The notes beneath the pieces are model-generated. The model was not told the DNA's origin and made no database searches. It worked only from the letters and a program-made list of their open reading frames with translations. Source: Halopseudomonas salegens (GTDB taxonomy: Bacteria > Pseudomonadota > Gammaproteobacteria > Pseudomonadales > Pseudomonadaceae). Taken from it: a stretch of 64,000 bases of DNA. The stretch spans positions 3,162,001-3,226,000 of the forward strand of contig NZ_LT629787.1 of NCBI RefSeq assembly GCF_900105655.1. The letters run 5' to 3'. Position numbers and translations under genes: made by a program. Positions 1 to 9,162 of this stretch are shown piece after piece (within the stretch, counting starts at the first letter, position 1; each line of letters starts with the position of its first letter).

Positions 1-1014
1 CGGCGAGGGCCCGTTGGCAAATATCGCTTTGATGGCAGCCAGCTCGCCCTTGTCGCCAACCGGAGTCGATGTTGCGTGAGCATTGAGGTGACCGACCTGA
101 CCGGGCTCGACGCCGCCTTGCTGCATGGCCTGCCTCATCGCGCGCTGGGCACCGTCGCCATCTTCCGGCCCGGAGGTAATGTGATAGGCATCGGCGCTGG
201 TGCCGTAGCCGACCAGTTCGGCGAGTGGTGTGGCTCCGCGCGCCAGGGCATGTTCAAGTTCTTCGATGACCAGCAAGCCGGCGCCTTCGCCCATGACAAA
301 GCCGTCCCGTTCGATGTCGAATGGACGAGAAGCAAGTTCCGGTGTGTCATTGAAGTTGCTCGCCAGGGCGCGAGCAGCAGCGAACCCAGCCAGGCTGACT
401 CGGTGAATGGCGGCTTCGGCGCCGCCGCACAAGGCCACGTCCACCTCTCCTGCCCGGATCATGCGTGCCGCATCGCCAATCGCCTGTACCCCGGCAGCAC
501 ACGCGGTCACCGGTGCACCCAGCGGGCCTTTCAATCGGTGACGGATGGAAACCTGCCCTGCGGCCAGGTTGCACAGGAACGAGGGAATCGTGAACGGCGA
601 GAGGCGGCGGGGGCCTTTGTTGTCCGTGGTCCTCACGGCATCAGCAATCGCCGGGAAGCCACCGACACCGGTGGCGATAATGGTAGCGGTCCGCTCCTGT
701 TCGCGTTCCGATTCCGGTGCCCATTTTGCCTGCGCCAGGGCTTGTTCCGCAGCCGCCAGGGCGAAAAGGATGAAACGATCGACCTTGCGCTGCTCCTTCG
801 GTGAGAGCACACGATCAGGATCGAATCCACCTGCAGCATCCTCATCGGCACCAGGCACCTGGCCCCCGATGCGCACAGCCAAGTCGCCAATAAGTGCTTC
901 CGGGAGCTGACGAATGCCGGATTCACCTGCCAGCAAGCGCTCCCAGACGAGCTCCACCCCACAGCCCAGCGGGGTGACCGCGCCCATTCCGGTAACGACG
1001 ATACGTTTTGTCAT
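1..1014 (-). CDS. fabF: Beta-ketoacyl-ACP synthase II (FabF/KAS II), 3' end outside the window
   Basis: Condensing enzyme that elongates acyl-ACP with malonyl-ACP in fatty-acid synthesis in the cytoplasm. The visible 338 residues begin MTKRIVVTGMGAVTPLG, the usual KAS II start. The nucleophilic Cys is C172 in VTACAAGVQA, and the first catalytic His lies in NAHATSTPVGD near the cut end. KAS II is normally about 410 residues, so the last 70-75 residues, with the second His, are missing at the window edge. The gene is divergent from an HxlR-type regulator rather than next to acpP or fabG, so it is probably an accessory copy. Family is certain; the symbol is by homology class. Confidence 0.88.
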   Translation of the reverse strand, partial: MTKRIVVTGMGAVTPLGCGVELVWERLLAGESGIRQLPEALIGDLAVRIGGQVPGADEDAAGGFDPDRVLSPKEQRKVDRFILFALAAAEQALAQAKWAPESEREQERTATIIATGVGGFPAIADAVRTTDNKGPRRLSPFTIPSFLCNLAAGQVSIRHRLKGPLGAPVTACAAGVQAIGDAARMIRAGEVDVALCGGAEAAIHRVSLAGFAAARALASNFNDTPELASRPFDIERDGFVMGEGAGLLVIEELEHALARGATPLAELVGYGTSADAYHITSGPEDGDGAQRAMRQAMQQGGVEPGQVGHLNAHATSTPVGDKGELAAIKAIFANGPSP

Positions 1015-1059
1015 CAGCTTTCGCCCCCTTGATTGTTTGGTAGTATCTAGACAGACCAA

Positions 1060-1082
1060 GTTACTATCATTATGAAAGTAAC
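1060..1082. promoter_or_regulatory. Palindromic operator between fabF and the HxlR gene
   Basis: A 23-bp dyad with outer half-sites GTTACT and AGTAAC. The 11-bp arms differ at only one pair of positions around a central T. It is placed for control of both divergent genes, and GTTACT/AGTAAC resembles sites bound by HxlR/DUF24 regulators. Binding is inferred from symmetry and position. Confidence 0.6.
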
Positions 1083-1118
1083 ATAGTACACAATTTTCCG
1101 CAGTGGAGAACAACCCCG

Positions 1119-1604
1119 ATGCAGCGCAAGACCCTTTTGCCGTCTGAATGCCCGATCGCGCTCAGCCTCGAGCGCGTTGGCGAGTGGTGGAGCCTGCTGA
1201 TCATGCGCGATGCCCTGCAGGGCTTGCGTCGATTTGACGATTTTTCCAGGAGCCTGGACATCTCGCCCAACATGCTCACTCGCAGGCTCAACGCCTTGGT
1301 GGAAGCAGGATTGCTGGAGCGGCGTGCTTACAGTGACAAGCCGTTGCGACACGAATATGTACCGACTGAACGAGGTCGCGACCTCAAAGTGGTGCTTTTC
1401 GCGTTGATCGCTTGGGGCAACAAGCATTTCGCACAGGACGACGTGAGTGTTCAGGTAATCGAGAAAACCACCGGTAAAGCGCTGCAGCCGATGATGGTCA
1501 ATACCGAAACGGGGCAGGCGGTGCCATGGGATGAGTGCAAGCTGGTGGATGGGCCCGGCGCCAGTCCGGGCATGCGAGAACGGTTACGGGGTATCAAAGT
1601 CTAG
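1119..1604 (+). CDS. HxlR-family winged-helix transcriptional regulator
   Basis: A 161-residue DNA-binding protein. The HxlR/DUF24 winged helix covers about residues 8-100: CPIALSLERVGEWWSLLIMRD, then the recognition helix SPNMLTRRLNALVEAGLLER, then the wing ending in YVPTERGRDL. The tail of about 50 residues is not conserved in the family. The start is supported by a GGAGA about 10 nt upstream. It is divergent from fabF with a shared palindrome, so it probably controls fabF and itself. Some family members sense redox or electrophiles through a Cys. The only Cys visible in the folded domain is C10, close to the N-terminus. Confidence 0.85.
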   Translation: MQRKTLLPSECPIALSLERVGEWWSLLIMRDALQGLRRFDDFSRSLDISPNMLTRRLNALVEAGLLERRAYSDKPLRHEYVPTERGRDLKVVLFALIAWGNKHFAQDDVSVQVIEKTTGKALQPMMVNTETGQAVPWDECKLVDGPGASPGMRERLRGIKV

Positions 1605-1607
1605 CCC

Positions 1608-1640
1608 AAAAAAGGGGGCAGTTAATCCTGCCCCCCTTTT
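1608..1640. terminator. Bidirectional rho-independent terminator
   Basis: GGGGGCAG and CTGCCCCC form an 8-bp GC-rich stem (1614-1621 and 1628-1635) with a 6-nt loop. A T4 run follows on the plus strand and an A6 run precedes it, which gives T6 on the minus strand. It ends the HxlR gene from the left and probably the phytase-like gene from the right. Confidence 0.85.
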
Positions 1641-1704
1641 ACTCGCCAATTTTACGCATCCAGATTAGACGCCTGCTTTGTTTTCCGGCAAAACAAGCAC
1701 TTTC

Positions 1705-3150
1705 TCAGTCGACGGACATATCCACTTCGCGAATATACAGCCGCCCCGCATCAATGGTCCCGGCATCCAGCATCTTCTGCTCCAGCTCGCCGCCAGTGGA
1801 CCAGGTCGCAAAGTCATCGTCATTAAGCACGCCCAAGTGCTTGTCATCGATGCGCCACAAACCTTCCATCTTGTCATGTGGGTAGTTCGCCTCTACCACC
1901 ATATCCAGCACCAGCGTCTTGTCTACCGGATAGATGCCAACAGCCGCCAGGGCGGCCCAACCGCCATCCAGCACGACCTTTTCCAGCGTTTGACCATCGA
2001 TGGTCAGACCCAGGTCTGCGTCCTGAACCATGCCAGCCTGAAGGGCGACAGTCTCCAGGTTGGTGCCCGTAGACAGATCAATACGATAAACCTGTTTCTG
2101 TGCATTGGGGCTGACGCCGGCAGCGCCACCTGGCCCGCCATAAAGGAAGCTACCATCACGTTCCAGCACGAGGAAATCCGTATCGCTCAGCCCGACCATT
2201 TCCGAATTGGAGTTGGCTGCTTTCTCTTGCTGATAAAGATACTGACCGATAGCGCCCGTCTCCAGATCAACCGTCACTATACGAGTGATGGTCAAGGCGC
2301 GTACGGCCTTGGTGGGCAAGTCCATGGTGGATTGCATTACGCCGACCAGCGTTTTTTCATCCGGGGTAATTGCCAGGCCTTCCATCCCGCGATTAGCGCG
2401 ACGATAGGCAAATTCCGCAGGCAAGTTGAAACGGGTACGTGCATCCATCGTGAAAGGGTTGATGCGATCAATCTCTTTGCCGTCCGCGTCAAAGTGCACC
2501 ATGTGCGGGCCATACTCATCACTGACCCAGAAGCTGCCGTCACTCAGCGCAACCAGGCCTTCACCATCAAGACCGTAGTCGTCCAGCTTGATCGGATTGG
2601 TGGCCGCGTCGTAAGGTTGTGAAGGGTCTACCAGCACCGGGCTGCCATCCGGGTTGTAAGGCGTTTCGCCCGTACCGCCCAAGGCCGAAGTATTCGGCAG
2701 ACCGCTGATCAGAGTGCCGTCAGGGCGTTTGAGCAAAATGGTGTCGAGTAACTCAACGCCGCCGTTTGCTGTCAAACGGAAGTGCCCCATGCGCGGAGTG
2801 TAATCCGGCACAGGAAATTTCTTGCCATTGCCATAATCGCCGTTAAAGTTCGCATTTGGACCACGATCAGTCAGCGCATAGAATTCATCCAGTTTGCTCG
2901 GGTGAGCGGTCATCGCCGAACCAAAACCACCGTTGCGCACCTCGAAGGGGCTCATTGTCTTGCCATCAATCAGATCGTCACGGAGCACCGTGAAGGGCAG
3001 TTCAACGCCATCAGCCGGGAAGCTGGCCAGGCGCTCGGCCAAGGCTTCCTCTGGGGTCTGAGCGGTATCATCATCGTCACTGCCGGAGTTGCAGGCAGTC
3101 AGCAACAGGCTGCTGCACACCAAAACGCACATCACTTTCCAGTTAGTCAT
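1705..3150 (-). CDS. Esterase-like activity of phytase family lipoprotein
   Basis: A 481-residue exported protein of the phytase-like esterase family (PF13449), a beta-propeller fold whose substrate is usually unknown. The start at 3150 is chosen because an AAGGAAAAG Shine-Dalgarno lies 4 nt upstream and a lipoprotein signal follows, ending LLLTAC with C20 as the lipidated Cys. An Asp/Ser-rich linker comes next. Family signatures are TDRGPNANFNGD, LDGEGLVALSDGSFWVSDEYGP and NRGMEGLAITPDEKTL. The position-22 region is not Asp, which favours outer-membrane sorting. No neighbour indicates a substrate. Confidence 0.85.
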   Translation of the reverse strand: MTNWKVMCVLVCSSLLLTACNSGSDDDDTAQTPEEALAERLASFPADGVELPFTVLRDDLIDGKTMSPFEVRNGGFGSAMTAHPSKLDEFYALTDRGPNANFNGDYGNGKKFPVPDYTPRMGHFRLTANGGVELLDTILLKRPDGTLISGLPNTSALGGTGETPYNPDGSPVLVDPSQPYDAATNPIKLDDYGLDGEGLVALSDGSFWVSDEYGPHMVHFDADGKEIDRINPFTMDARTRFNLPAEFAYRRANRGMEGLAITPDEKTLVGVMQSTMDLPTKAVRALTITRIVTVDLETGAIGQYLYQQEKAANSNSEMVGLSDTDFLVLERDGSFLYGGPGGAAGVSPNAQKQVYRIDLSTGTNLETVALQAGMVQDADLGLTIDGQTLEKVVLDGGWAALAAVGIYPVDKTLVLDMVVEANYPHDKMEGLWRIDDKHLGVLNDDDFATWSTGGELEQKMLDAGTIDAGRLYIREVDMSVD

Positions 3151-3260
3151 AACTTTTCCTTTTTGGGGCAACCAGGCACACGCTGGATACACAAGCAGCC
3201 ACTGTAAGGATCGGAAATGACAAAAATACGAAGGAAAGATGATGTTGTGTGCAGTACCAC

Positions 3261-3641
3261 CTAATCGAAAGACGGCATACTCGGAGCCACAACGGGTTTA
3301 CCGGCGTCACTCCACGCCTCAAAACCACCGCTGATGGACTGCACGTTCAGGTAACCCATCTGCTGCAAGGAGTTGGCGGCCAGCGCGGCGCGGCCGCTGG
3401 TCTTGCAATACAGCACCAGTTTGAGGTCACGAGCAGACATTTCCGGTGTACTGCTTAGCTTGAATTCCAGCAGGCCACGGGGAATGTTCACTGCGCCGGC
3501 AATATGGCCCGCAGCGAACTCATCACTTTCGCGTACATCAATCAGGGCATCCGCGTTGCGGATCGCGGCTTCGGCGTCCTGTACCGATACCTCTTGAATC
3601 TGCGCCTTGGCATCCACTACCAGATCATGAGCATTTTTCAT
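3261..3641 (-). CDS. Single-domain rhodanese (sulfurtransferase)
   Basis: A 126-residue protein with one rhodanese domain. The active-site loop is YCKTSGRAA with Cys79 as the persulfide-forming residue; DVRESDEFAAGHIAGAVNIPRG is the CH2A-type motif around residues 35-56. There is no signal peptide, so it is cytosolic. The start at 3641 has GAGGG about 8 nt upstream; longer in-frame starts lack such a site and add non-family sequence. Rhodaneses of this type move sulfane sulfur to acceptor proteins or cyanide; the acceptor here is unknown. Confidence 0.88.
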   Translation of the reverse strand: MKNAHDLVVDAKAQIQEVSVQDAEAAIRNADALIDVRESDEFAAGHIAGAVNIPRGLLEFKLSSTPEMSARDLKLVLYCKTSGRAALAANSLQQMGYLNVQSISGGFEAWSDAGKPVVAPSMPSFD

Positions 3642-3757
3642 TAAATTTCCCTCGGGTTGGATGGGTGAGTGAAGAATAGACAATTGCGTTTTAAGCGCGG
3701 CGTCGCGCTCACGGCGCAAAGCAACAAACTCGGACTCATTGACTCCCGTGTGACGAA

Positions 3758-3786
3758 TCAAAAACCTGCCCGCAAGCGCAGCGATA
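3758..3786 (-). pseudogene. 29-bp remnant of a TonB-receptor 3' end
   Basis: These 29 bp are identical to the last 29 bp of the TonB receptor gene at 22876-22904. On the minus strand they read SLRLRAGF followed by TGA. Nothing upstream resembles a receptor. The fragment runs directly into the dispersed repeat at 3786. Confidence 0.7.
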
Positions 3787-3814
3787 ACTAAAAAATAAAT
3801 CTGTCACCTTTTTC
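3786..3814. repeat. 29-bp dispersed repeat, copy 1 (RAYT/REP-like terminus)
   Basis: Identical over 29 bp to 10568-10596. The core AAATCTGTCACCTTTTTC resembles short motifs seen beside REP-associated tyrosine transposase elements; that resemblance is from memory. No transposase gene is nearby. Confidence 0.75.
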
Positions 3815-3913
3815 TAATATTTCCTGAGCATCAGCCTGCTCATCCGTTCGTATTATCGACATATCAAACCGCTCCTGTCGTTGGTTCAGTATCTAATATT
3901 CATCTGACCTCAA

Positions 3914-6676
3914 TTACTCTCCAATTACTTTATGCTGGCTGTTTTCGACATCGCCAGGCTTCTCCGGCAGAGGCACCAGATACCCCACACCAAGCAACAG
4001 CAGGCCAACCACAATAAACGAAACGATACGCTCAACCGTGCCGCTATTGGACAGATCAACCAGCAGTAGCTTGACCACCACTACCGCGATCAGCGCCATG
4101 CCCACCATCCATAGGTCTCGTTTGAGCAAACGATTGGCCGCCACCAACAAACCAACGCCGAGCAGGGTCCAGAAAATCGACAAACAGGTTTGCACCAGGT
4201 CCATTTCCAGCATGTGCGCGATATTGAAAGTTACCCCGGTAAAGGCATGCACGGTGCGCAGCAATAGTGTATTGAGATAGATAAAGCCCAGCCCGAGCAA
4301 AACCCTGACACCTGAGATGGGGGAAACGGCAGGGGGCAGTGCATGGCAAATACTACGCCACCACAAGCCAGCACAGACCAGTATACCCACCTGCCAAAGA
4401 TCGAGCGGGTTCAGTAACGGCCAGTAAGGTAGCGGGTCGACTACCGGTTGAATGAAGCAGCCGATCAGCGTACTCACAAGTAGCATGGCAAATAGAATTG
4501 CCACGGCGCTGCGGCGATACAGTGGGTCCAGGCGCGCAGGCCACAGCCGTGTTTTAAGCGCCAGGACGATGGCAGTCAGCGGCACCAAACCAACGCCGAT
4601 CAAATGCCAGCTATCGACGTCAGTATGCTGCTGAACTTGCCACTCCACTTCCAGCGCCGCAACGATGGTCATGGTCAGATAGCTCACCAGATGCCACGGC
4701 TCTTCTGCTTTGCCGATCATGCCGCTGAAAAAATTAGGGCGGTTATATAGCCAATACAACGTGATAAACGTCAGTGGCCAGGCAATATAGCCAAAGGATG
4801 AAAACGGATGTGAGCCAAAATACCTATGGGTCAGAAGCAGACCAACCGCTAGCGGCAACAATGCCAGTAACACCGGTGCCAGCGCCTGCCAGTGATAACG
4901 CATGCGCAACCATTGCAGGGCAATAAAACTCAGCGATACAAAGCACAGCACGGCCGGCAGAACTTGCTGATGCGTCAGGTGCGCTCCCATTTGCCAAACT
5001 CCGCCGGCAAACCACCACAATAAGCCCCAGCTCAGAACCGGTAAATGCAGCAAGCGCACCCAGTAGCTGTCCGGCTGCGCGCGCAAAATCCATGCGCTCC
5101 AGAGCGCGACTATGGCAATAGCGCAACTGCTGGCATAGCCCGCATTGAAAAACAAATGCTCACCCGCGGCAGGTGTACTCAGCAACCATGAAACGCCAGC
5201 GCCCACTTGCACTACCAGCGCCAGGAGCCCGCCCCAGTTGCGCTGTTGTCGAGCCGACAGCCAGATGGCTGCCGCGCCCTGAAACGTCCACACCAGGGCA
5301 GTGACGTCATGATCAAACGCATAAGGAACGGCCAGCGTCAGCATCACCACGCCGATGGCCGTCAACGACTCGCGCAACAAGAGGGCACGCTCGGTCAACA
5401 TCTTCCACCAGAGCGCAGTGATGCCGAGATAGAACAGACCAAAACCGAGCGCACTCCACGCCATGCCGTACTCAAACTGTTCTACCAGCAAGGCTTGCAA
5501 GGCAAAACCAATTGTTGGTGTGCCAAACAAAATAGGGCCGTCGATAAACCGATGCGGGGGCCACCGCTTGCGCAGCCCAAATATCAATACCACCGCCACA
5601 TAAAAAAGCATGAACAACAGCAGGAAAGGCTCGGTACTGGCGAACAGATCAGCCTGGTAACGCATAACACCCCAGGCTACGCAGATAATAAAGGTAAAGA
5701 TGAACCCCATCAGCGTGAGCGCTCGCCATGCCTTGAACCAGACGATGGCCAAAATACCCGCATTGAGAATGGCGTAATAACTGAACAGCATCACATGGCT
5801 GCCGCTGCCAGTAGACGCGAGAATCGGCGCGAGAAAACCGCCGAGAATACCAAACACCGCCAGCGACTTGGCGTCCTGTTTTATCGACATCAATGCGGCA
5901 AATACCGACAACCCCACCAACAGCAAGAACCCAACGGAAGGAGACACGATCGGGTATACCTTCATACTGGCAAAGGTCACGAGATACCAGGTACCCACAG
6001 CGGCACCTTGCAGCAACAGCGCATAATCGCGGCGCTTGTGCCGTAGACGCCAGCCCAGCAGAAATACCACTAATGCAGCCGCAGCGATGCCAAGAAAGCG
6101 CAGCTCGATTCGCACGCTAATGCTCTCTGACGCGTACTTGACCAAGAAGGAGACGCCCAGAAACAGGATCACAATGCCGACGCGGGTAATCATATTGGTG
6201 CGCGCAATCAGCTTGCCCAGGCCACTTGATGCCCACAATGCGAGTAATTTATCGCCAGTACTTGGCACAGCGGGAGGGACGGCAGCGGTTACCGGCCGGG
6301 ATGTGATGGCAGCAAACTCAGGTTCAACCCATGTGGTCTCTGCCGCTGCGGGCCCCTTGACGTGTGGGTCGATACTGGACGCAAGCTCCGGCGTGGCCGC
6401 TTCACTGAATACGTCGGGCGCTGGTGAGGGCTGGGCAGCATTGGGATTTACTGGCAATTCAGCGTCTGCAGCTGGCGCTGCGACAGCATCTGCCTCGGTA
6501 CTAACAAGCTTCTTGCTCAGGAAGGCTATCTGCTCTTGCTGGCTACCTACCAGCCGGCTCAGCTCCCGAAACTTCACTAACAAGCCCGCCAAAACCGCCA
6601 ACCCCAGCGCGCTTGCTACCTCCCCCAGCACGAAGCCAATCATCAGCCCCGCCGCCACCGCGATCACCATCCCCAT
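3914..6676 (-). CDS. DUF2339 polytopic membrane protein
   Basis: About 920 residues. An N-terminal membrane segment (MVIAVAAGLMIGFVLGEVAS) is followed by a short coiled coil (FRELSRLVGSQQEQIAFLSKK), an Ala/Pro-rich linker of roughly 100 residues, and then more than 20 predicted membrane helices to the C-terminus. This layout is typical of DUF2339. The function is unknown; a cell-envelope role is assumed for the family. The start at 6676 is preferred because AGGA lies 7 nt upstream; the in-frame ATGs at 6691 and 6670 are alternatives. It appears monocistronic. Confidence 0.85.
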   Translation of the reverse strand: MGMVIAVAAGLMIGFVLGEVASALGLAVLAGLLVKFRELSRLVGSQQEQIAFLSKKLVSTEADAVAAPAADAELPVNPNAAQPSPAPDVFSEAATPELASSIDPHVKGPAAAETTWVEPEFAAITSRPVTAAVPPAVPSTGDKLLALWASSGLGKLIARTNMITRVGIVILFLGVSFLVKYASESISVRIELRFLGIAAAALVVFLLGWRLRHKRRDYALLLQGAAVGTWYLVTFASMKVYPIVSPSVGFLLLVGLSVFAALMSIKQDAKSLAVFGILGGFLAPILASTGSGSHVMLFSYYAILNAGILAIVWFKAWRALTLMGFIFTFIICVAWGVMRYQADLFASTEPFLLLFMLFYVAVVLIFGLRKRWPPHRFIDGPILFGTPTIGFALQALLVEQFEYGMAWSALGFGLFYLGITALWWKMLTERALLLRESLTAIGVVMLTLAVPYAFDHDVTALVWTFQGAAAIWLSARQQRNWGGLLALVVQVGAGVSWLLSTPAAGEHLFFNAGYASSCAIAIVALWSAWILRAQPDSYWVRLLHLPVLSWGLLWWFAGGVWQMGAHLTHQQVLPAVLCFVSLSFIALQWLRMRYHWQALAPVLLALLPLAVGLLLTHRYFGSHPFSSFGYIAWPLTFITLYWLYNRPNFFSGMIGKAEEPWHLVSYLTMTIVAALEVEWQVQQHTDVDSWHLIGVGLVPLTAIVLALKTRLWPARLDPLYRRSAVAILFAMLLVSTLIGCFIQPVVDPLPYWPLLNPLDLWQVGILVCAGLWWRSICHALPPAVSPISGVRVLLGLGFIYLNTLLLRTVHAFTGVTFNIAHMLEMDLVQTCLSIFWTLLGVGLLVAANRLLKRDLWMVGMALIAVVVVKLLLVDLSNSGTVERIVSFIVVGLLLLGVGYLVPLPEKPGDVENSQHKVIGE

Positions 6677-6983
6677 TTGCGCATCCTGCATTAGTTGGAA
6701 CGCCAGGGAGTATGGCGGATGCAGACCAAACAACCAAGTAGCGGAACGCTGGTTGGAGTAACTGGGGCTAGTTCAGATGAAGATTAATCCAGCCACTCAG
6801 GACAAGTAATGCAAGACTGCAAAAAATCGCACCGCAGGGAACACCCTCTACCATGCTTACACCGGGTAACGGGGGCAGGTGACCAGGTATCGATGATTGC
6901 GGAGCAGCCTTGCGGCCAATCGCAGCCACCGATATCAATCTGGTAGATGATAATCTGTCCTCATCTCTCTAGAGACAAATTTC

Positions 6984-8051
6984 ATGAATTTTGGCAGCGA
7001 CAATCAATCCGGCGTGTCACCCGCGGTACTTCAAGGAATCGTCGAGGCCTCGACCGGCGTAGCCGGCTCTTATGCCAATGACCACTGGACCCAAGCCGCC
7101 AATGCCAAGCTTTCCGACATCTTCGAGAAGCCGGTACAGGTGTTTTTTGTGGCCACCGGTACCGCTTCGAACTGCCTGGCGCTGTCCGCGTTGGTACAAC
7201 CCTGGCATTCGATCCTGTGCCACTCGCAAGCACATATCGCGGTCGACGAGCTAAGTGCGCCAGAACTGTTCACCGGCGGTGCGCGCCTGGTGCTGATGGG
7301 CGACGATGGTGGCAAGCTGACTGCTCAGCTTTTGAGTGACACGCTGCAGAAACTGCCTGCAGACCGCCCGCATAACCAGATCCCGGGCGCACTCAGTATC
7401 ACGCAGTGTACGGAGAGTGGACAGGTCTACAGCGTTGAGGAAATTCGAGCTCTGACGGAGGTCGCGCACGCCGCCGGCCTGCGAGTACACATGGACGGCG
7501 CACGCTTCTCCAACGCCCTTGCGACGCTTGAATGCTCTCCCGCTGACATCACCTGGAAAGCCGGAGTGGATGTGCTCTGTCTCGGCGCTTCAAAGAACGG
7601 CGCGCTGGCTTTAGAGGCCGTGATTTTCTTCGACGACACGCTGGCAAAGGATTTCGACCTCCGCCGCAAAAGATCGGGCCACCTGGTTTCCAAGGGCCGC
7701 CTTTTCGGCGCACAAATGTGCGCCTGGCTTGAGAACAACCATTGGATCAAGCTGGCGCACAAGGCGAACGAAGTAGCCCTGGCGCTCGAACACTGCCTCA
7801 AGCAGCACCCCGCTATCCAACTGGCCTGGCCGGTTCAAGCCAACGAGCTGTTCGCCGTGATGCCCACAGCGCTGTTTGAGCGCCTCAAGACAGAAGGTGT
7901 GCGGCTGAATGAGTGATCTGCAAGCAGCCTGCCCAAAGGGCTGGCGGTAGAAGCGGATCATCTAGCCGTGCGCTTCGTCACTTCGTTCGAATCGGAGAAG
8001 GCAGAAGTAGAGCAACTCAATGCGGTGCTGGCTACTTACTTCGCGGCCTGA
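6984..8051 (+). pseudogene. ltaE: Low-specificity L-threonine aldolase interrupted by an in-frame TGA
   Basis: A PLP enzyme cleaving L-threonine or allo-threonine to glycine and acetaldehyde. The N-terminal 310 residues look intact: NFGSDNQSGV, FVATGTASNCLAL, RVHMDGARFSNAL and the PLP-lysine region LGASKNGAL. Translation meets TGA at 7914-7916, yet the same frame continues SASSLPKGLAVEADHLAVRF to a normal end at 8051. That gives 355 codons, close to the usual length of about 346. The TGA stands where family members have Trp after RFYE/D, so a TGG to TGA change explains it. The truncated product would lose the last 44 residues. A sequencing error cannot be excluded. Confidence 0.8.
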
Positions 8052-8213
8052 TTGCCAGCTCGGCGAGAGACAGATTCCCGCATGGAGGTGGTGGTTGCCG
8101 GAACACTTCCGCCGAGGCGGCGTAGTCATATGGATGCCTAGACAGGGGAAGCAATCAATGCTCATCCAACCCCAATTGTATGCTCATTTCCAGTTCGAGG
8201 AGATTGCGAGTCA

Positions 8214-8759
8214 ATGACGGTAAGGCTACATATTTTCGGTGCATCAGGGTCGGGCACCACCACCCTGGCCCGCGCACTGGCCGAGCGCTGCGGCTGGCTT
8301 CACCTGGACACTGATGACTTCTACTGGTTACCCAGCGAACCACCCTACCTGCACAAGCGGCCACCCCAGGAGCGGGTGGCAATGATAAGCGAACAAACCG
8401 CCCAGGTGCCAAACTGGGTACTGAGCGGCTCGCTGTGCAGCTGGGGTGAAGCACTGATCCCTTCATTCACTCACGCGCTGTTCCTGCGCCTTGATGACGA
8501 CGAGCGCATGCAACGCCTGCAGCAACGCGAATCGCAGCGTTACGGCACAAGCATCCAGCCCGGCGGCGACATGCATGCGCAAAGCCAGGCCTTCCTCGAA
8601 TGGGCCGCAGGTTATGAGCATGGCGATGTACGAACTCGCAGCCTGCTGATGCATGAAACATGGATCGAACGGCATCTCGCCTGCCCGCTATTGCGTCTGG
8701 ACTCGAGCCGGGAGACGCCGGAACAGCTTGTTGAGCGGGTGGCGTCTTGGCGACAGTAG
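8214..8759 (+). CDS. P-loop kinase-like protein (AAA/adenylate kinase-like)
   Basis: A 181-residue soluble NTPase of the small nucleoside/shikimate-kinase-like P-loop group. The N-terminal loop GASGSGTTT (residues 9-17) is a Walker A in which the usual Lys is Thr. An acidic segment LDTDDFYW follows at about 31-38, as in metabolite kinases. A basic lid region (RMQRLQQRESQRYG) lies near the middle. The substrate is not identifiable. It stands alone between ltaE and hipBA. Confidence 0.7.
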   Translation: MTVRLHIFGASGSGTTTLARALAERCGWLHLDTDDFYWLPSEPPYLHKRPPQERVAMISEQTAQVPNWVLSGSLCSWGEALIPSFTHALFLRLDDDERMQRLQQRESQRYGTSIQPGGDMHAQSQAFLEWAAGYEHGDVRTRSLLMHETWIERHLACPLLRLDSSRETPEQLVERVASWRQ

Positions 8760-8793
8760 CCCAGGAGCCACAAAATATCACCAAGCCGGCAAT

Positions 8794-8843
8794 ATTGTGT
8801 CCCCCAAGCCACAATAACCTATAGACACGCTTGTGAGAGCGTG
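8794..8843. promoter_or_regulatory. Candidate hipBA operators (two inverted repeats)
   Basis: ATTGTG (8794-8799) pairs with CACAAT (8810-8815), and CACGCT (8826-8831) pairs with AGCGTG (8838-8843). Both lie 57-106 nt upstream of hipB, where HipB-type antitoxins usually autoregulate. Symmetry is direct; binding is inferred. Confidence 0.4.
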
Positions 8844-8899
8844 GCTTACGGGCTACATTAATTGGCATATCAGCCCTATTTGTCGCCCAGGAGCTACAG

Positions 8900-9160
8900 A
8901 TGTCCTCACTATATGACGTTGCCGAAATGCTCAAACAGGCGCGCCATGACGCGAACCTGAGCCAGGAAGCAATAGCCAGCCGTGCCGGCGTATCACGCTC
9001 CACAGTGGCCCGTATGGAAACATTGGCCAAAGGTGATATGAGCGTCTCTGCATTGGTTCGTCTGCTCGAGGCCGCAGGGTATGACTTGAAGCTGGTCAAG
9101 GTCGGTCATGGTCGTACCGTTGAGGACATTCTCAACGAACAGCGCGCAGGAAGAGGCTAA
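8900..9160 (+). CDS. hipB: HipB-like XRE antitoxin
   Basis: An 86-residue Cro/CI-type DNA-binding protein. The helix-turn-helix covers about residues 8-65 (LKQARHDANLSQEAIASRAG, VSRSTVARMETLAKGD). The gene ends 2 nt before hipA, the usual antitoxin-toxin order. HipB neutralises HipA and represses the operon. AGGAG lies about 7 nt before the start. Confidence 0.88.
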   Translation: MSSLYDVAEMLKQARHDANLSQEAIASRAGVSRSTVARMETLAKGDMSVSALVRLLEAAGYDLKLVKVGHGRTVEDILNEQRAGRG

Positions 9161-9162
9161 CC

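Noticed and set aside
1678..2622. 314-codon open frame antisense to the phytase-like gene
   Set aside because: It runs opposite a lipoprotein with clear signal and family motifs, and shows no domain or initiation signals.
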